A stretch of DNA of 64,000 nucleotides from Pseudomonadota bacterium (GCA_021794595.1 JAJYQN010000065.1:62001-126000), one strand, 5' to 3'; shown: positions 25,045 through 33,888, numbered from the stretch's first letter. Numbers and translations are program-made. Notes: generated from the sequence alone by a model not told the origin.

Positions 25045-27780
25045 TTAAGACGGGTGCGGGATCGGCCCGAAAAGGCCCTCCAAGTCCTCGGCTTGGAGGG
25101 TGGTCCCGGGTTCCGCGCTATCGGACAACAGGGCCGATGTCATGGCGAGCTTCTTCGCCTGGAGCGCCAATATCTTTTCTTCCACGGTCCCTTCCGCGAT
25201 CAACTTGTAGACGAAAACCGGGTTCACTTGTCCAAGCCTATGGGCACGGTCCGTAGCTTGGCGCTCCACCGCCGGGTTCCACCACGGGTCGTAATGGATA
25301 ACGGCATCGGCGGTTGTGAGATTGAGACCCGCTCCCCCTGCCTTCAGACTCACCAAAAAAACCGGTACGCGCCCCTCTTGGAAGGCGTCCACCGGGGTAC
25401 TGCGGTCACGCGTATCCCCGGTCAGGACCGCGTACGCGATGCCAAGCTCCGTGAGCGACTCGGCTATCAGTGCCAGCATGCTTGTGAATTGCGAAAATAT
25501 GAGGACGTGACGACCCTCTTCGATTAAGGCCGGCACCATCTCGCGCAATAAAGTGAGCTTGGCCGATGGTCGGGCCTTTCCGGTCCGCTGTGTTTTCACG
25601 AGCCGTGGGTCACAACACACCTGACGGAGCTTCAGCAGGGCGTCCAGGATAACGATCCGGCTGCCGCTCAGTCCACGTTTGGCGATGGCCTTCCGGACCT
25701 TCTCGTGCAAGGCGAGGCGCAGGGCCTCGTAAAGATCGCGTTGGCTCCCGGTTAAGGCCACCGTTTCGATAATCTCGGTCTTTGGTGGCAGTTCGGGGGC
25801 TACTTTCTCTTTGGTGCGCCGCAATAAGAATGGCGCGATGCGTTTGCGGAGTAGCTCGCGACGGCTCGCGTCATGGTGCCGCTCGATCGGTGTCCGAAAG
25901 CGCTGCGTAAAGCCACGGAGTTCGCCCAGGAACCCCGGCATAAGGAGATCGAACAGGGCCCACAGCTCGCCTAAGTGGTTCTCAAGGGGCGTCCCGGTCA
26001 AGGCGAGCTTGTGGCGACTCTGAAGCCCTCGCGCCGCAAGGGCGGCTGCAGTCCGGGGGTTTTTCAGGATGTGGGCCTCATCGAAGACCACATAGTGGAA
26101 GGCGGTCGTTTGTAAGGCCTCCGTATCGCGCACGAGCAAGGGGTAAGTCGTGAGTATGAGGTCGTGGGCGGCGATATCCGAAAAGCGCCGCGCGCGTCCG
26201 GGTCCTTGGAGGACCAAGACCCTAAGTTCTGGCGTGAACCGGGCGGCCTCCCGGCGCCAATTCTCCATAAGGCTCGTAGGCGCCACGATAAGACAGGGTC
26301 GATCGAGCCGTCCGCTCTCTTTCTCGTGCTGAAAAAGCGCCAAGGTCTGAAGGGTCTTCCCAAGCCCCATATCGTCTGCCAGCACCCCGTTCAGGTCATG
26401 GCTCGCGAGCTGGGCGAGCCAGTCGAGCCCCGCCTTTTGGTAGGGTCGCAGCGTGGCCTTGAGTCCTTGGGGGCAGTCCACTTCGGGGAGTCCTTCGTGC
26501 CCCGCCAGGGCGTTCGCCAAGGCTCGGAGCTTGCCGGCCCCGCGCCACTCGATCGGCGCCCCATTGATCATGAGATCCTCGGGAAGGAAGGGCAGGGGCC
26601 CCGCGAGGCGTATGCTGGCGGAATCACTTGAGCGGCCCTCGTACAGCTCGGCAAAGGTGGCCAAGATCTCCGCCACCTTGGCGGCCGGTATCGGAACGAT
26701 GCCGCCCCTTTCCAAAGGCACGCCGAGAAGTTCCGATGGGGACTGCTTTTGCAGGGCGGTAAGGCTCATGCCCTCGGGGAAGCTCTCTATCATCCGCAAA
26801 AGCGCGGGCAAGAGGTTGATCCGCTCGCCATCTATGAGTATGCCCAATTCCCAGTCGAACCAACCCGACTCGGAGGCCTCGTGTATCTCCCCGTACCAGG
26901 CTTGCGTAGAGGAGATGGGCCGGTAGGGGTAATCGTCGGCATAGGTGATGCGCCATCCGTCTTTTTCGAGGGCTGGTGCGCCGTACAGCGTGAAATCCAC
27001 GAGCCGCTGCACGGAGTCGTTGCCCCACAGCACGAGGTCCTGCTGATGCTCTTCGGGGACCACCACCGCATCGTCGCCCACGAGCGGGCCAAACCCCAGA
27101 TTTTGGAGCCGCATCACGGCCTGCCAGGTAGCGTGTTGATCGGGCACGACCTCGACTGCGGTCGCGGTCTGACCTACCCACACTCGGGGCCGGTCTTCGA
27201 CCCAGGAGATTTCGGCGCCGCCATAATCAAGCAACAATCGAGCGATGGGGGTGACGAATTGGCTCGCGCCCGCTCGCTTCCGGTAGCGCGGGCGCACCGC
27301 CAATGTCGCGGTGGCGAGATGGAGGTGCGGTACCGGCTTGATAGACGGTTTGGGGTCGGGGGCCGCGTAGGCGAACGGGCGATCGCTGCTTGTCTTTCTC
27401 GGCCCCGCGTTGACCGAGATTTTCCGGGGGCTTACGGATGGGGTCGGCGCATCGCCCAAGGCCGCCAGGAGGGTCGCTACGATGTGTTTACAGTTATATC
27501 CGACCGGACAGTCGCAGGTGCCGTGAAGCGGCAGTCGTGCGTCGACCCGTACTGCGTAACGCTGCCCTTGGCTTCCCCGGACTGTAGCCCGGATGACATC
27601 TCCCTCCCTTCGTGACCAGCTGACGACGCGTTCTTCCGCATAGTAGGTCTCGCCTCGCTGAAAAGTCGCCGCGGATACCGCCCGCGCAATATCAGTGCGT
27701 GTGTAGATGGGGAAGTCCTCGCCGGAGCCGGATGCCTGTTCTTTGACGCGCAGTGTACTGAAGCCTTCTGCCGCAACCAA
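25045..27780 (-). CDS. SWIM zinc-finger SNF2-family helicase
   Basis: 911 residues. An N-terminal SWIM finger (TCDCPVGYNCKHIVATLL, CxCx(n)CxH, about 88-105) is followed by a linker of about 330 residues. The SNF2 ATPase then shows LADDMGLGKTLQTL (Walker A, about 465-478), IVAPTSLMENWRREA, VVFDEAHILKN (DEAH box), LTGTPLENHLGELW, and in lobe two IFSQFTSMLALIAESL and DRAHRLGQVNPVFVYKLI. Bacterial members are DNA translocases of uncertain role, related to RapA/HepA. It stands alone in a leftward reading, divergent from nothing close. The N-terminal start at ATG 27780 is the only good one. Confidence 0.9.
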   Translation of the reverse strand: MVAAEGFSTLRVKEQASGSGEDFPIYTRTDIARAVSAATFQRGETYYAEERVVSWSRREGDVIRATVRGSQGQRYAVRVDARLPLHGTCDCPVGYNCKHIVATLLAALGDAPTPSVSPRKISVNAGPRKTSSDRPFAYAAPDPKPSIKPVPHLHLATATLAVRPRYRKRAGASQFVTPIARLLLDYGGAEISWVEDRPRVWVGQTATAVEVVPDQHATWQAVMRLQNLGFGPLVGDDAVVVPEEHQQDLVLWGNDSVQRLVDFTLYGAPALEKDGWRITYADDYPYRPISSTQAWYGEIHEASESGWFDWELGILIDGERINLLPALLRMIESFPEGMSLTALQKQSPSELLGVPLERGGIVPIPAAKVAEILATFAELYEGRSSDSASIRLAGPLPFLPEDLMINGAPIEWRGAGKLRALANALAGHEGLPEVDCPQGLKATLRPYQKAGLDWLAQLASHDLNGVLADDMGLGKTLQTLALFQHEKESGRLDRPCLIVAPTSLMENWRREAARFTPELRVLVLQGPGRARRFSDIAAHDLILTTYPLLVRDTEALQTTAFHYVVFDEAHILKNPRTAAALAARGLQSRHKLALTGTPLENHLGELWALFDLLMPGFLGELRGFTQRFRTPIERHHDASRRELLRKRIAPFLLRRTKEKVAPELPPKTEIIETVALTGSQRDLYEALRLALHEKVRKAIAKRGLSGSRIVILDALLKLRQVCCDPRLVKTQRTGKARPSAKLTLLREMVPALIEEGRHVLIFSQFTSMLALIAESLTELGIAYAVLTGDTRDRSTPVDAFQEGRVPVFLVSLKAGGAGLNLTTADAVIHYDPWWNPAVERQATDRAHRLGQVNPVFVYKLIAEGTVEEKILALQAKKLAMTSALLSDSAEPGTTLQAEDLEGLFGPIPHPS

Positions 27781-27830
27781 GGGGCGCCAGCATCCAGGCT
27801 GGCCGGTAGGGCGCCTGTGTGCGGCGCTCG

Positions 27831-28103
27831 TTAGGGCCTTATGGGATCAGACAACGGCCCTCGTGCCGGGGCCAGGCTCGCGTCGTCCACGGACCGCAGG
27901 AGCGACGCCGCCGGTATATTCAAGGCAGCGGCGAGCCGGCCTAGGCAGTCGATACCGATATTGCGTTTGCCGTGCTCGAGGTCGCTGACATAGGCGCGGT
28001 TAACGCCGCTCAGAGTGGCCACATCGTCTTGCGTGAGGCCCCGGGTGATCCGAGCTTGCCTTAAATTCATCGCGAGATAATGGCGTTCGATGACCGTCCC
28101 CAT
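27831..28103 (-). CDS. XRE-family transcriptional regulator
   Basis: About 90 residues. HTH_3 domain: NLRQARITRGLTQDDVATLS then GVNRAYVSDLEHGKRNIGID (recognition helix RAYVSDLE), followed by a short tail. I chose the ATG at 28103 because residues before NLRQ normally belong to the first helix; an ATG at 28070 is the alternative. It diverges from a second XRE gene with 72 bp between them, a common layout for mutual or autoregulation. No restriction-modification or toxin gene sits beside it, so its targets are unknown. Confidence 0.78.
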   Translation of the reverse strand: MGTVIERHYLAMNLRQARITRGLTQDDVATLSGVNRAYVSDLEHGKRNIGIDCLGRLAAALNIPAASLLRSVDDASLAPARGPLSDPIRP

Positions 28104-28175
28104 GCAACCAATTTTATGGTACGTACAAGTGTATTGGCAAGGCTCTGCTGCGCGCATTTTTGTAGACTGCCACCC
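28104..28175. promoter_or_regulatory. Operator/promoter region between the divergent XRE genes
   Basis: 72 bp, AT-rich at its left part (CCAATTTTATGG). It contains TGGTACGTACAAGTG with a central TACGTA palindrome, a plausible binding site for one of the two XRE proteins. No experimental basis; the assignment is by position and symmetry only. Confidence 0.3.
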
Positions 28176-28535
28176 ATGGATACCCTCGCCAAGCGCTTGC
28201 GTTATGCCAGAGAGCGAGCGGGATTTTCGCAATCCGAGCTCGCCCGGCGCGTTAAGCTGAGGCCGCAGGCCATCCAGTTTATCGAGGCCGGCCAAGTGCG
28301 GCGGCCGCGCACTTTGGTCGAGATCGCCAAGGCGCTCGCCGTCAACCCCGCTTGGCTCCTGTTAGGGGAGGGCTCGGTGGAGGTCGGTGTGCGCGAGACC
28401 CAGCCCTCCTATCAGGCCGAGCCGACCTTGAGCGAAGAGGCGGTCGTGGTCGCGAGACTCTGGATGGGGTTGCCGAAAAGTCAGCGCTTGGCCTTGAAAG
28501 AGGTCCTGCTGGCCCTCCTCAAGGCCCGTTCCTGA
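28176..28535 (+). CDS. XRE-family regulator with C-terminal extension
   Basis: 119 residues from the ATG at 28176. HTH_3 domain at about 5-60 (LAKRLRYARERAGFSQSELA then RRVKLRPQAIQFIEAGQ). A polar linker follows, then a helical C-terminal segment EEAVVVARLWMGLPKSQRLA-LKEVL. This domain order (XRE plus a tail with a VARLW-LP-x-QR pattern) is that of small C1-like regulators, often phage-derived. Divergent from the other XRE gene. Confidence 0.78.
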   Translation: MDTLAKRLRYARERAGFSQSELARRVKLRPQAIQFIEAGQVRRPRTLVEIAKALAVNPAWLLLGEGSVEVGVRETQPSYQAEPTLSEEAVVVARLWMGLPKSQRLALKEVLLALLKARS

Positions 28536-28935
28536 CGGCGCGTCTCCCAAAGACCTGAGCGCGACCCCCGTCTTCCTCTCGGCTCGTCAAACCCCGGGCC
28601 TTCAGCCACGCCCGTCGCTCAAGACCACGTCCTCCGTTTCCTCCGGACTATTGGGCCGATCCGTCCGCCGCCCTGGTCTGCTACGCTGCCGACCCTGTCC
28701 ACCCGAGTGCTGATATGGCCGCTTTCGACCTCTGTTTTCGTCGTCCGACTACCCTCTTGCCGTCTTTTCTAGGGCCTCGCGCCCCGTCTCTCCGGCGCAT
28801 TCGGCCCCCGCTCTTCTTTATTGGGCGGTATCGTCTTTGGCGTACGCGCCACCCAAATCCCTGGTGGGCGCAAAGCCTTCGCCTAGGGCGCTCGCACCTC
28901 GCTCGCAGGGCCTCCCGTCCGGTGTCTGTCTTGCT
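28536..28935. other. 400-bp gene-free stretch, pyrimidine-rich on the plus strand
   Basis: No convincing gene is seen; the open frame on the minus strand is low-complexity and basic. On the plus strand the first 300 bases are C-rich and G-poor, with few hairpins. Such composition is what Rho utilisation sites look like, so this could be a Rho-dependent terminator for the XRE gene as well as the leader of the debranching-enzyme gene. This is inference from composition. Confidence 0.35.
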
Positions 28936-31080
28936 ATGAATGCCCCGACCCGGCGGAGTTTGTTTGCCACCGAGGCCGCGGTTCCGCTCTTTGGGTCGGC
29001 GCGCACGCTTAAAGACAATGAGCTTTTTGCGATCATGGATCCGAGCGGCGATATCGTCCCAGACCAGCAACAGGGCGTCTTTCGCGCCGAGACACGTTTT
29101 CTGTCGCGGTGGGAATTGCGGCTGAACGGCGAGCACCCGATATTGCTCAACTCCACTCTCAAGCAGGACAACTCGCTGTTACTGGTCGACCTGACGAACC
29201 CGGAGCAGCCCGACTACGGTTTAAGCCAAGGAACGGTGCATATGTTCCGCACCCGATTTCTTTGGTGCAAGGGAAGCTACGAGCGTCTGAAGGTCGTGAA
29301 CTACGGCGCCACGGCCACGACGCTCGGGCTTTCCTTCGCCTATTCGGCGGACTATCACGACATCTTCGAGCTGCGGGGCTTGGTGCGTCCCGCGCGCGGT
29401 CGCACGTGTGCGACCGACATTCAGGGGCAACGCGTGACCCTGAGCTATGCTGGCCTCGATCAGGTGACGCGCCGCACCCGGCTCCAGTTTTCCGGGAGCG
29501 CCACCACTTTGACCGAAAGTACGGCCCTGTGTGTCTTGCGTTTAGAGCCCGGCCAAGAGGCGGCCCTATTCATCACAAGCGCCTTCTGGGAGGGTGATGA
29601 TGAGCCTGTGGTTCTTGATTACGATACGGCCTACTCGGAACAGACCACCTCTCTTCTGGGCGCCCAAGGCAAGACCCGGGTGACTGGGTCGAATCCCCAA
29701 TTCACCCTCTGGCTCGACCGCTCGGCCGCGGATCTTGCGATGTTGATGACCGAGACCCCCTGCGGTACCTATCCGTACGCCGGCATACCGTGGCATAGCG
29801 CGGCGTTTGGACGCGATGGCCTCATTACCGCGCTTCAGACCGTCTGGTTCGATCCCTCCATCGCTCGCGGCGTCCTCGAGTCTTTGGCGATGTCGCAGGC
29901 CGATCATGTCGATAGCGACCGAAAGTCCGAGCCAGGCAAGATTTTGCACGAGACGCGCCGCGGGGAAATGGCGGCCTTGAACGAGGTCCCGTTTGGGGCC
30001 TATTACGGGTCCATCGATTCGACTCCGCTGTTCGTTCTGTTGGCGGCGCTTTACTACGAGCGTACCGCCGACAGCGCCTTCCTCGAGCGACTGTGGCCGC
30101 ATATAGAGCGGGCGCTGCACTGGATACAGGTCTACGGTGATCGCGACGGCGATGGCTTCATCGAGTATCAGCAGGAACCGGGCGTAGCCCTCGGCCATCA
30201 GGGCTGGCGAGACTCACCGGAGGCCATTTTCGACGAGCGCGGCGAGCTGGCCCTAGGGTCGCTCGCGCTCTGTGAGGTCCAGGCCTATGTCTACGCCGCG
30301 AAATCGGCCTTGGCTCCGGTCGCCCGCGCCTTGGGGTATGATGTGCGCGCCGAGCAATTGCAAAGCGAGGCGCAGGCCTTACAGATCCGCTTTAATCGCG
30401 CGTTCTGGCGCCCCGATAAGCGATTTTTCGCCCTGGCTTTAGACGGCGACAAGCGCCCGTTGGGAATCTTCGGCTCTCACGCCGGGCATGCGCTTTTCGC
30501 CGGCATAGCCTCCAAAGCCGCCGCCGCCGAGGTGGCGGCGGCGGTCATGGATGAGGCATTTTTTTCGGGGTGGGGAGTACGGACTCTGGCCCGCGGTCAG
30601 CCCCGCCACAACCCGCTCTCCTATCACCACGGGGCGGTCTGGCCGCACGATAATGCCTTGCTCGCCGCGGGTCTCGCCCGTTATGGGCACAAGGATGCCG
30701 TTGTCCGTATCACCGAAGGACTGTTCGATGTCACCCGATTTATGGATTTGCACCGTATGCCAGCGGTGTTTTCCGGGTTGGGCCGGCACCATGACGAGGC
30801 GCCCACGCTTTATGCCGGGGCCTGTAGCCCGAGCGCCCTAGCCTCAGGTTCAGTTTTTTTGTTATTGCAGTCCTGTCTTGGTCTGACGATCAGGGCCGTA
30901 GGGTCCCCCAGTATTCACTTTGCCTACCCCAGGTTACCGGCGTTTTTGACCGAACTGCGCATCGAGGGCTTACGGGTGAATGCCGCCACGGTCGACCTTG
31001 TCGTGCGGCGCTATCGCGAGGATGTGAGCGTGAATGTGCTCTTTCGCCATGGTGAGCTAGATGTCATCGTTGTCCGGTGA
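28936..31080 (+). CDS. Amylo-alpha-1,6-glucosidase (glycogen debranching-enzyme family)
   Basis: 714 residues from ATG 28936, where the N-terminal domain begins. Residues about 20-220 form the GDE_N-like domain (FRAETRFLSRWELRLNG, TLKQDNSLLLVDLTNP). The C-terminal two thirds are an (alpha/alpha)6 toroid of glycosyl hydrolase type: AGIPWHSAAFGRDGLITALQ (containing the conserved GRD), DRDGDGFIEY, LSYHHGAVWPHDNALL (the HNGAVWP-like motif) and a C-terminal beta segment. It may trim alpha-1,6 branches from glycogen or a related glucan. No glg genes are near, so the substrate is inferred from the family. Confidence 0.88.
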   Translation: MNAPTRRSLFATEAAVPLFGSARTLKDNELFAIMDPSGDIVPDQQQGVFRAETRFLSRWELRLNGEHPILLNSTLKQDNSLLLVDLTNPEQPDYGLSQGTVHMFRTRFLWCKGSYERLKVVNYGATATTLGLSFAYSADYHDIFELRGLVRPARGRTCATDIQGQRVTLSYAGLDQVTRRTRLQFSGSATTLTESTALCVLRLEPGQEAALFITSAFWEGDDEPVVLDYDTAYSEQTTSLLGAQGKTRVTGSNPQFTLWLDRSAADLAMLMTETPCGTYPYAGIPWHSAAFGRDGLITALQTVWFDPSIARGVLESLAMSQADHVDSDRKSEPGKILHETRRGEMAALNEVPFGAYYGSIDSTPLFVLLAALYYERTADSAFLERLWPHIERALHWIQVYGDRDGDGFIEYQQEPGVALGHQGWRDSPEAIFDERGELALGSLALCEVQAYVYAAKSALAPVARALGYDVRAEQLQSEAQALQIRFNRAFWRPDKRFFALALDGDKRPLGIFGSHAGHALFAGIASKAAAAEVAAAVMDEAFFSGWGVRTLARGQPRHNPLSYHHGAVWPHDNALLAAGLARYGHKDAVVRITEGLFDVTRFMDLHRMPAVFSGLGRHHDEAPTLYAGACSPSALASGSVFLLLQSCLGLTIRAVGSPSIHFAYPRLPAFLTELRIEGLRVNAATVDLVVRRYREDVSVNVLFRHGELDVIVVR

Positions 31081-31172
31081 GGCCGGTGTTGATCACATAG
31101 AGCGGGCCCCGCGGGCTTCGCCATCGCCCGGTGGCGGCCCCGCCGCTTGCGTATTGCCCTAGTGGAAAGCCC

Positions 31173-31220
31173 CGTCCTGATATAGACTTTTATCAGGTGG
31201 CGATAATAAGTCGCTGTATC
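31173..31220 (+). promoter_or_regulatory. Two small hairpins in the leader of the 36-residue ORF
   Basis: CCTGATA-TAGACTTT-TATCAGG (31176-31197) forms a perfect seven-pair hairpin. It is followed within two bases by a weaker one, CGATA ... TATCG (about 31201-31221). Both lie 25-70 bases before the start of the small ORF. They may control its translation or end the debranching-enzyme transcript; there is no T-run, which argues against a classical terminator. Confidence 0.35.
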
Positions 31221-31245
31221 GGTAAGCTGCGGGAGGAAATACACC

Positions 31246-31356
31246 ATGCATATGCTCATTCATCTGCCCATGTTTTGGTATTACATGGATTGTGTCGCTA
31301 TCCTGGGCCCCATGTGGTCGATCTTAGAGGCCTTGCTCAATCAAAAAGAGGATTGA
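31246..31356 (+). CDS. 36-residue hydrophobic small protein
   Basis: ATG at 31246 follows GGGAGGAAATACACC, a near-ideal ribosome-binding site. The protein starts MHMLIHLPMFWYYMDC, continues VAILGPMWSILEALL and ends NQKED. Most of it is hydrophobic with many Met, Trp and Tyr residues, so it could be a single membrane helix with a charged tail. No family recognised. The strong RBS, the compact leader and the clean stop are the reasons to believe it is translated. It lies between the debranching enzyme and the His-rich secreted protein. Confidence 0.5.
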   Translation: MHMLIHLPMFWYYMDCVAILGPMWSILEALLNQKED

Positions 31357-31525
31357 GGCGAAGTTTTCGGGCTCGCTCCAAAAAATGGAGCTTGGGTTCC
31401 GAAGGTCGGCGCGGTGGTACTTGGCTAACAGCTTGTTTTAACGCCGCTCTTTCCTGTCATGGGGGTCTGGTACGGCGATTGCATTAAGGGCCATGCGGGA
31501 ATATCCCCGTATTGGAGAAATCATT

Positions 31526-31870
31526 ATGTCCCTGAGAATTCTCGCCTCGGCTGTTCTTATGACCCTGACCATAGCCCCGGCCTTTGCCGCGCATTCCTCC
31601 GTCCAGGCGGATCGCGTGGCCCTGTCCGCGGCCCGCGTGGCCCTGCACAAGGATTACGTCAGCCGTGGTCACGATCGCCATAGCCTTTATCTGGCCTCGC
31701 ACCACCACAATGCGAAGTTAGAATCCATGGCCCGCCATAACATCGCCATGGACAACGCCGCCATTCGCCGTGATGCAGGCGCTTTGCACCGCGCCCAAAT
31801 AGCTCTGCATCGCGATAGCGTAGCCCTCCACCACCCGGTCTTGCACCCCACTCGCCAGACCCACAGCTAG
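31526..31870 (+). CDS. Small secreted His-rich helical protein
   Basis: 114 residues from ATG 31526 (GGAGAAATCATT upstream; an in-frame ATG at 31493 lacks a ribosome-binding site). The signal peptide MSLRILASAVLMTLTIAPAF ends with AFA-A, cleaved before HSS. The mature part (about 94 residues) has around 15 His spread through Ala/Arg-rich helices (HKDYVSRGHDRHSLYLASHH, with repeated ALHR segments). This suggests a periplasmic metal-binding or acid-buffering protein; family unknown. An intrinsic terminator follows its stop at once, so it is the end of a transcription unit. Confidence 0.7.
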   Translation: MSLRILASAVLMTLTIAPAFAAHSSVQADRVALSAARVALHKDYVSRGHDRHSLYLASHHHNAKLESMARHNIAMDNAAIRRDAGALHRAQIALHRDSVALHHPVLHPTRQTHS

Positions 31871-31876
31871 GTCCTC

Positions 31877-31910
31877 CAGGGCGGCCCCGGTTCGGGTCCG
31901 CCCTGTCTTT
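31877..31910 (+). terminator. Intrinsic terminator after the His-rich protein gene
   Basis: CAGGGCGG (31877-31884) and CCGCCCTG (31898-31905) pair perfectly around a GC-rich loop that can form further pairs (CCC-GG/CC-GGG), followed by TCTTT. It starts seven bases past the stop. The layout fits a Rho-independent terminator on the plus strand, with a short T tract. Confidence 0.7.
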
Positions 31911-31967
31911 AGCCTAAACCCGACGACCCGCCTAGCCTCGTCAGCTAATCGTGGGCACAATGGCCAT

Positions 31968-33341
31968 ATGTCGATTCGTGACCCTGAGCTCTCCGCCAAC
32001 CGCGTATCCTTCGTCGAGATTCTGGGCCATACGGTCGCCAATATCACGCCCTCGGCTATGGCTACGGTGACCCTGTCTCTGGTCGTGGCCGAAGGGGGCT
32101 TGCTCACGTGGGCGGTCTACCTGGTCGTGGGGTTTTTGATGTTGCTGGTCGCGGTACAGGTCGCCACCTTGGCGCAAGAGGTGCCGGCCGCCGGATCGCT
32201 GTTCGTGTCCCTGAGTCGGGCTCTGCACCCCATGGTTGGCATTCTGAGCGGGTGGTGCATGACCGGCGGCTATCTCGGCGCCTTGCTAGCGGCCCCGGTC
32301 ATTGGTGGCCTGTTTGTGGCCAAGGCCCTCCCTATCGTCGGTATGGCTGTGCCCTGGCCTTTTGTCGCGGTGGTGTTTTCGCTGACGTCCTGGGCGCTTA
32401 CGGTCCGAGATGTCGAGCTTGCGACTCGCTACAGTCTTTTGATAGAGGCGGTTTCGTTGGTGATTATCGCGTTAATAGGCGTGGTGACCCTCGTTCATGT
32501 CGGGGTTTTTGACCGCCTGCAGTGGCGCGCGCCGTTTGCCGCCACACCGTTCTTTCATGCCATCACTTTGAGCATCTTAGCCTACGGCGGTTTCGAGACG
32601 GCCGCCAACTTCGGTCGCGAAGGCCGGTCCCCTACGCGCTCGGTTCCGGCGGCGATTCTCGCCGCCGTTGTGTTTAGCATGGGGTTTTACGTTTTCATGG
32701 CCTACGCCGAAATGGCCGGTTTTGCCAATCATCCCTCTCTTTTGGCGGGTACCGAGGCGCCTCTTAGCGTCTTGGCCGTGAGCGAAGGCCTTCCGGTATT
32801 GGCCTTTTTGTCGGATCTCGCGATGGCGATAGCGGCCTTAAGCGCCACCATCGCAACCTTAAATAGCCTCAGCCGTCTCTGGTACTCGATGGGACGCCAC
32901 CGGGTCCTGCCCGCCATTTTCGGTGGGGTGGGGTCGCGGAAGACCCCGAGCTACGCCCTGCATGTTCTGGGCGCTCTGACGACCCTGTTTGCCCTGGTGG
33001 CTGGCGTACTGGGGTGGTCGCCGCTTGCGATCGTGAATCTGTTCGGGGTCTTTACCGCTCTCGGGTTTATCTTTATCTACCTTTTTGCGATGGTCGCGGT
33101 CCCGGTGATGAGGCGACGACGCGGCTGGCCGGTGTCCTGGATCGCAAGCTTGGCGCTTTTGACGGTCGTTCCCTTGTTGGTCTATGTGTTTTTGCAAAAT
33201 TTCCAGGGGGCAAGTGGGGTCACGCTTGTAGCGGCCTATGGCTTCCTGGCGTACTTATCGATGGGTGCCGGCGTCTATTTTGTGTGGCGGCGCGGTGCTT
33301 CGGAAGGGCGGGATTTTGCCCAAAGCCGTGACGACGATTAG
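31968..33341 (+). CDS. APC-superfamily amino acid permease
   Basis: 457 residues, twelve predicted membrane helices. The N-terminus has the broken helix 1 pattern (FVEILGHTVANITPSAMATV), helix 3 carries VPAAGSLFVSLSRAL (the conserved P-x-x-G-S/G region), and helix 6 has SILAYGGFETAANFGREGRS (GFE motif of APC transporters). These mark it as an amino acid/polyamine transporter; the substrate is not evident. The next gene, ogt, begins four bases after the stop, so they share an mRNA. Confidence 0.85.
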   Translation: MSIRDPELSANRVSFVEILGHTVANITPSAMATVTLSLVVAEGGLLTWAVYLVVGFLMLLVAVQVATLAQEVPAAGSLFVSLSRALHPMVGILSGWCMTGGYLGALLAAPVIGGLFVAKALPIVGMAVPWPFVAVVFSLTSWALTVRDVELATRYSLLIEAVSLVIIALIGVVTLVHVGVFDRLQWRAPFAATPFFHAITLSILAYGGFETAANFGREGRSPTRSVPAAILAAVVFSMGFYVFMAYAEMAGFANHPSLLAGTEAPLSVLAVSEGLPVLAFLSDLAMAIAALSATIATLNSLSRLWYSMGRHRVLPAIFGGVGSRKTPSYALHVLGALTTLFALVAGVLGWSPLAIVNLFGVFTALGFIFIYLFAMVAVPVMRRRRGWPVSWIASLALLTVVPLLVYVFLQNFQGASGVTLVAAYGFLAYLSMGAGVYFVWRRGASEGRDFAQSRDDD

Positions 33342-33345
33342 CGCT

Positions 33346-33888
33346 ATGGACGCAAGCCAGCCGGAAAGGCCATCCCCGGTTCTCGCTTGGACCTCGGTCG
33401 AGACGCGGTTCGGGCCCGTCCATATCGCCTATAGTGACTCGTGCCCCTACTTCGTATCCCTGGGGTCCGCCGATGTCTTTTGTGATTGGGTGCAGAGCGC
33501 CCGCAAGGGGTGCGTTCTGCGCTGGGAGCTTGCACCGCCCCAGGATCTGCAGAAAGCCCTGCGTTGCCTGCGCGACCCGCGGCGATCTTACGATGGTCCT
33601 CTTGCGCTCGCGGCCCAGACCCCCTTTCAGCGCCAGGTCTTGGCCGCCACTCGTGCCATTCCCTGTGGACAGACCCGCACCTACGGAGAATTGGCGGCCC
33701 AGATCGGGCGTCCTCGGGCGGCGCGCGCGGTCGGCACGGCCTTGGGCCACAATCCTTTACCGCTTCTGATCCCTTGCCACCGGGTCGTGGCCGCAGGGCC
33801 CCGTCTCGGCCAGTATTCGGATGGCGGCCAGGAGATGAAGCGGCGTCTTTTGGCCCATGAGGGCGTGGACGTGGCGCCGCTGCGCTAA
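33346..33888 (+). CDS. ogt: Methylated-DNA-protein-cysteine methyltransferase
   Basis: 180 residues from ATG 33346. The DNA-binding domain at the C-terminus contains TPFQRQVLAATRAIPCGQTR (helix-turn-helix entry), ARAVGTALGHNPLPLLIPCH and the active-site IPCHRVV, where the Cys takes the O6-alkyl group from guanine. It repairs alkylated DNA. The N-terminal ribonuclease-H-like part is short but present. Ogt- and Ada-type proteins cannot be told apart here, except that no Ada AraC domain is fused. It lies downstream of an APC permease, with which it has no known functional link. Confidence 0.93.
   Translation: MDASQPERPSPVLAWTSVETRFGPVHIAYSDSCPYFVSLGSADVFCDWVQSARKGCVLRWELAPPQDLQKALRCLRDPRRSYDGPLALAAQTPFQRQVLAATRAIPCGQTRTYGELAAQIGRPRAARAVGTALGHNPLPLLIPCHRVVAAGPRLGQYSDGGQEMKRRLLAHEGVDVAPLR

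Noticed and set aside
26749-27615. 288-codon frame opposite the SNF2 helicase
   Set aside because: Antisense shadow of a conserved gene.
28681-29136. Basic 151-codon minus-strand frame in the leader of the debranching-enzyme gene
   Set aside because: Low-complexity Arg/Lys-rich translation of a pyrimidine-rich strand; not protein-like.
31131-31487. 118-codon plus-strand frame covering the small-ORF region
   Set aside because: No ribosome-binding site and atypical residues; the 36-codon frame within it has a far better start.
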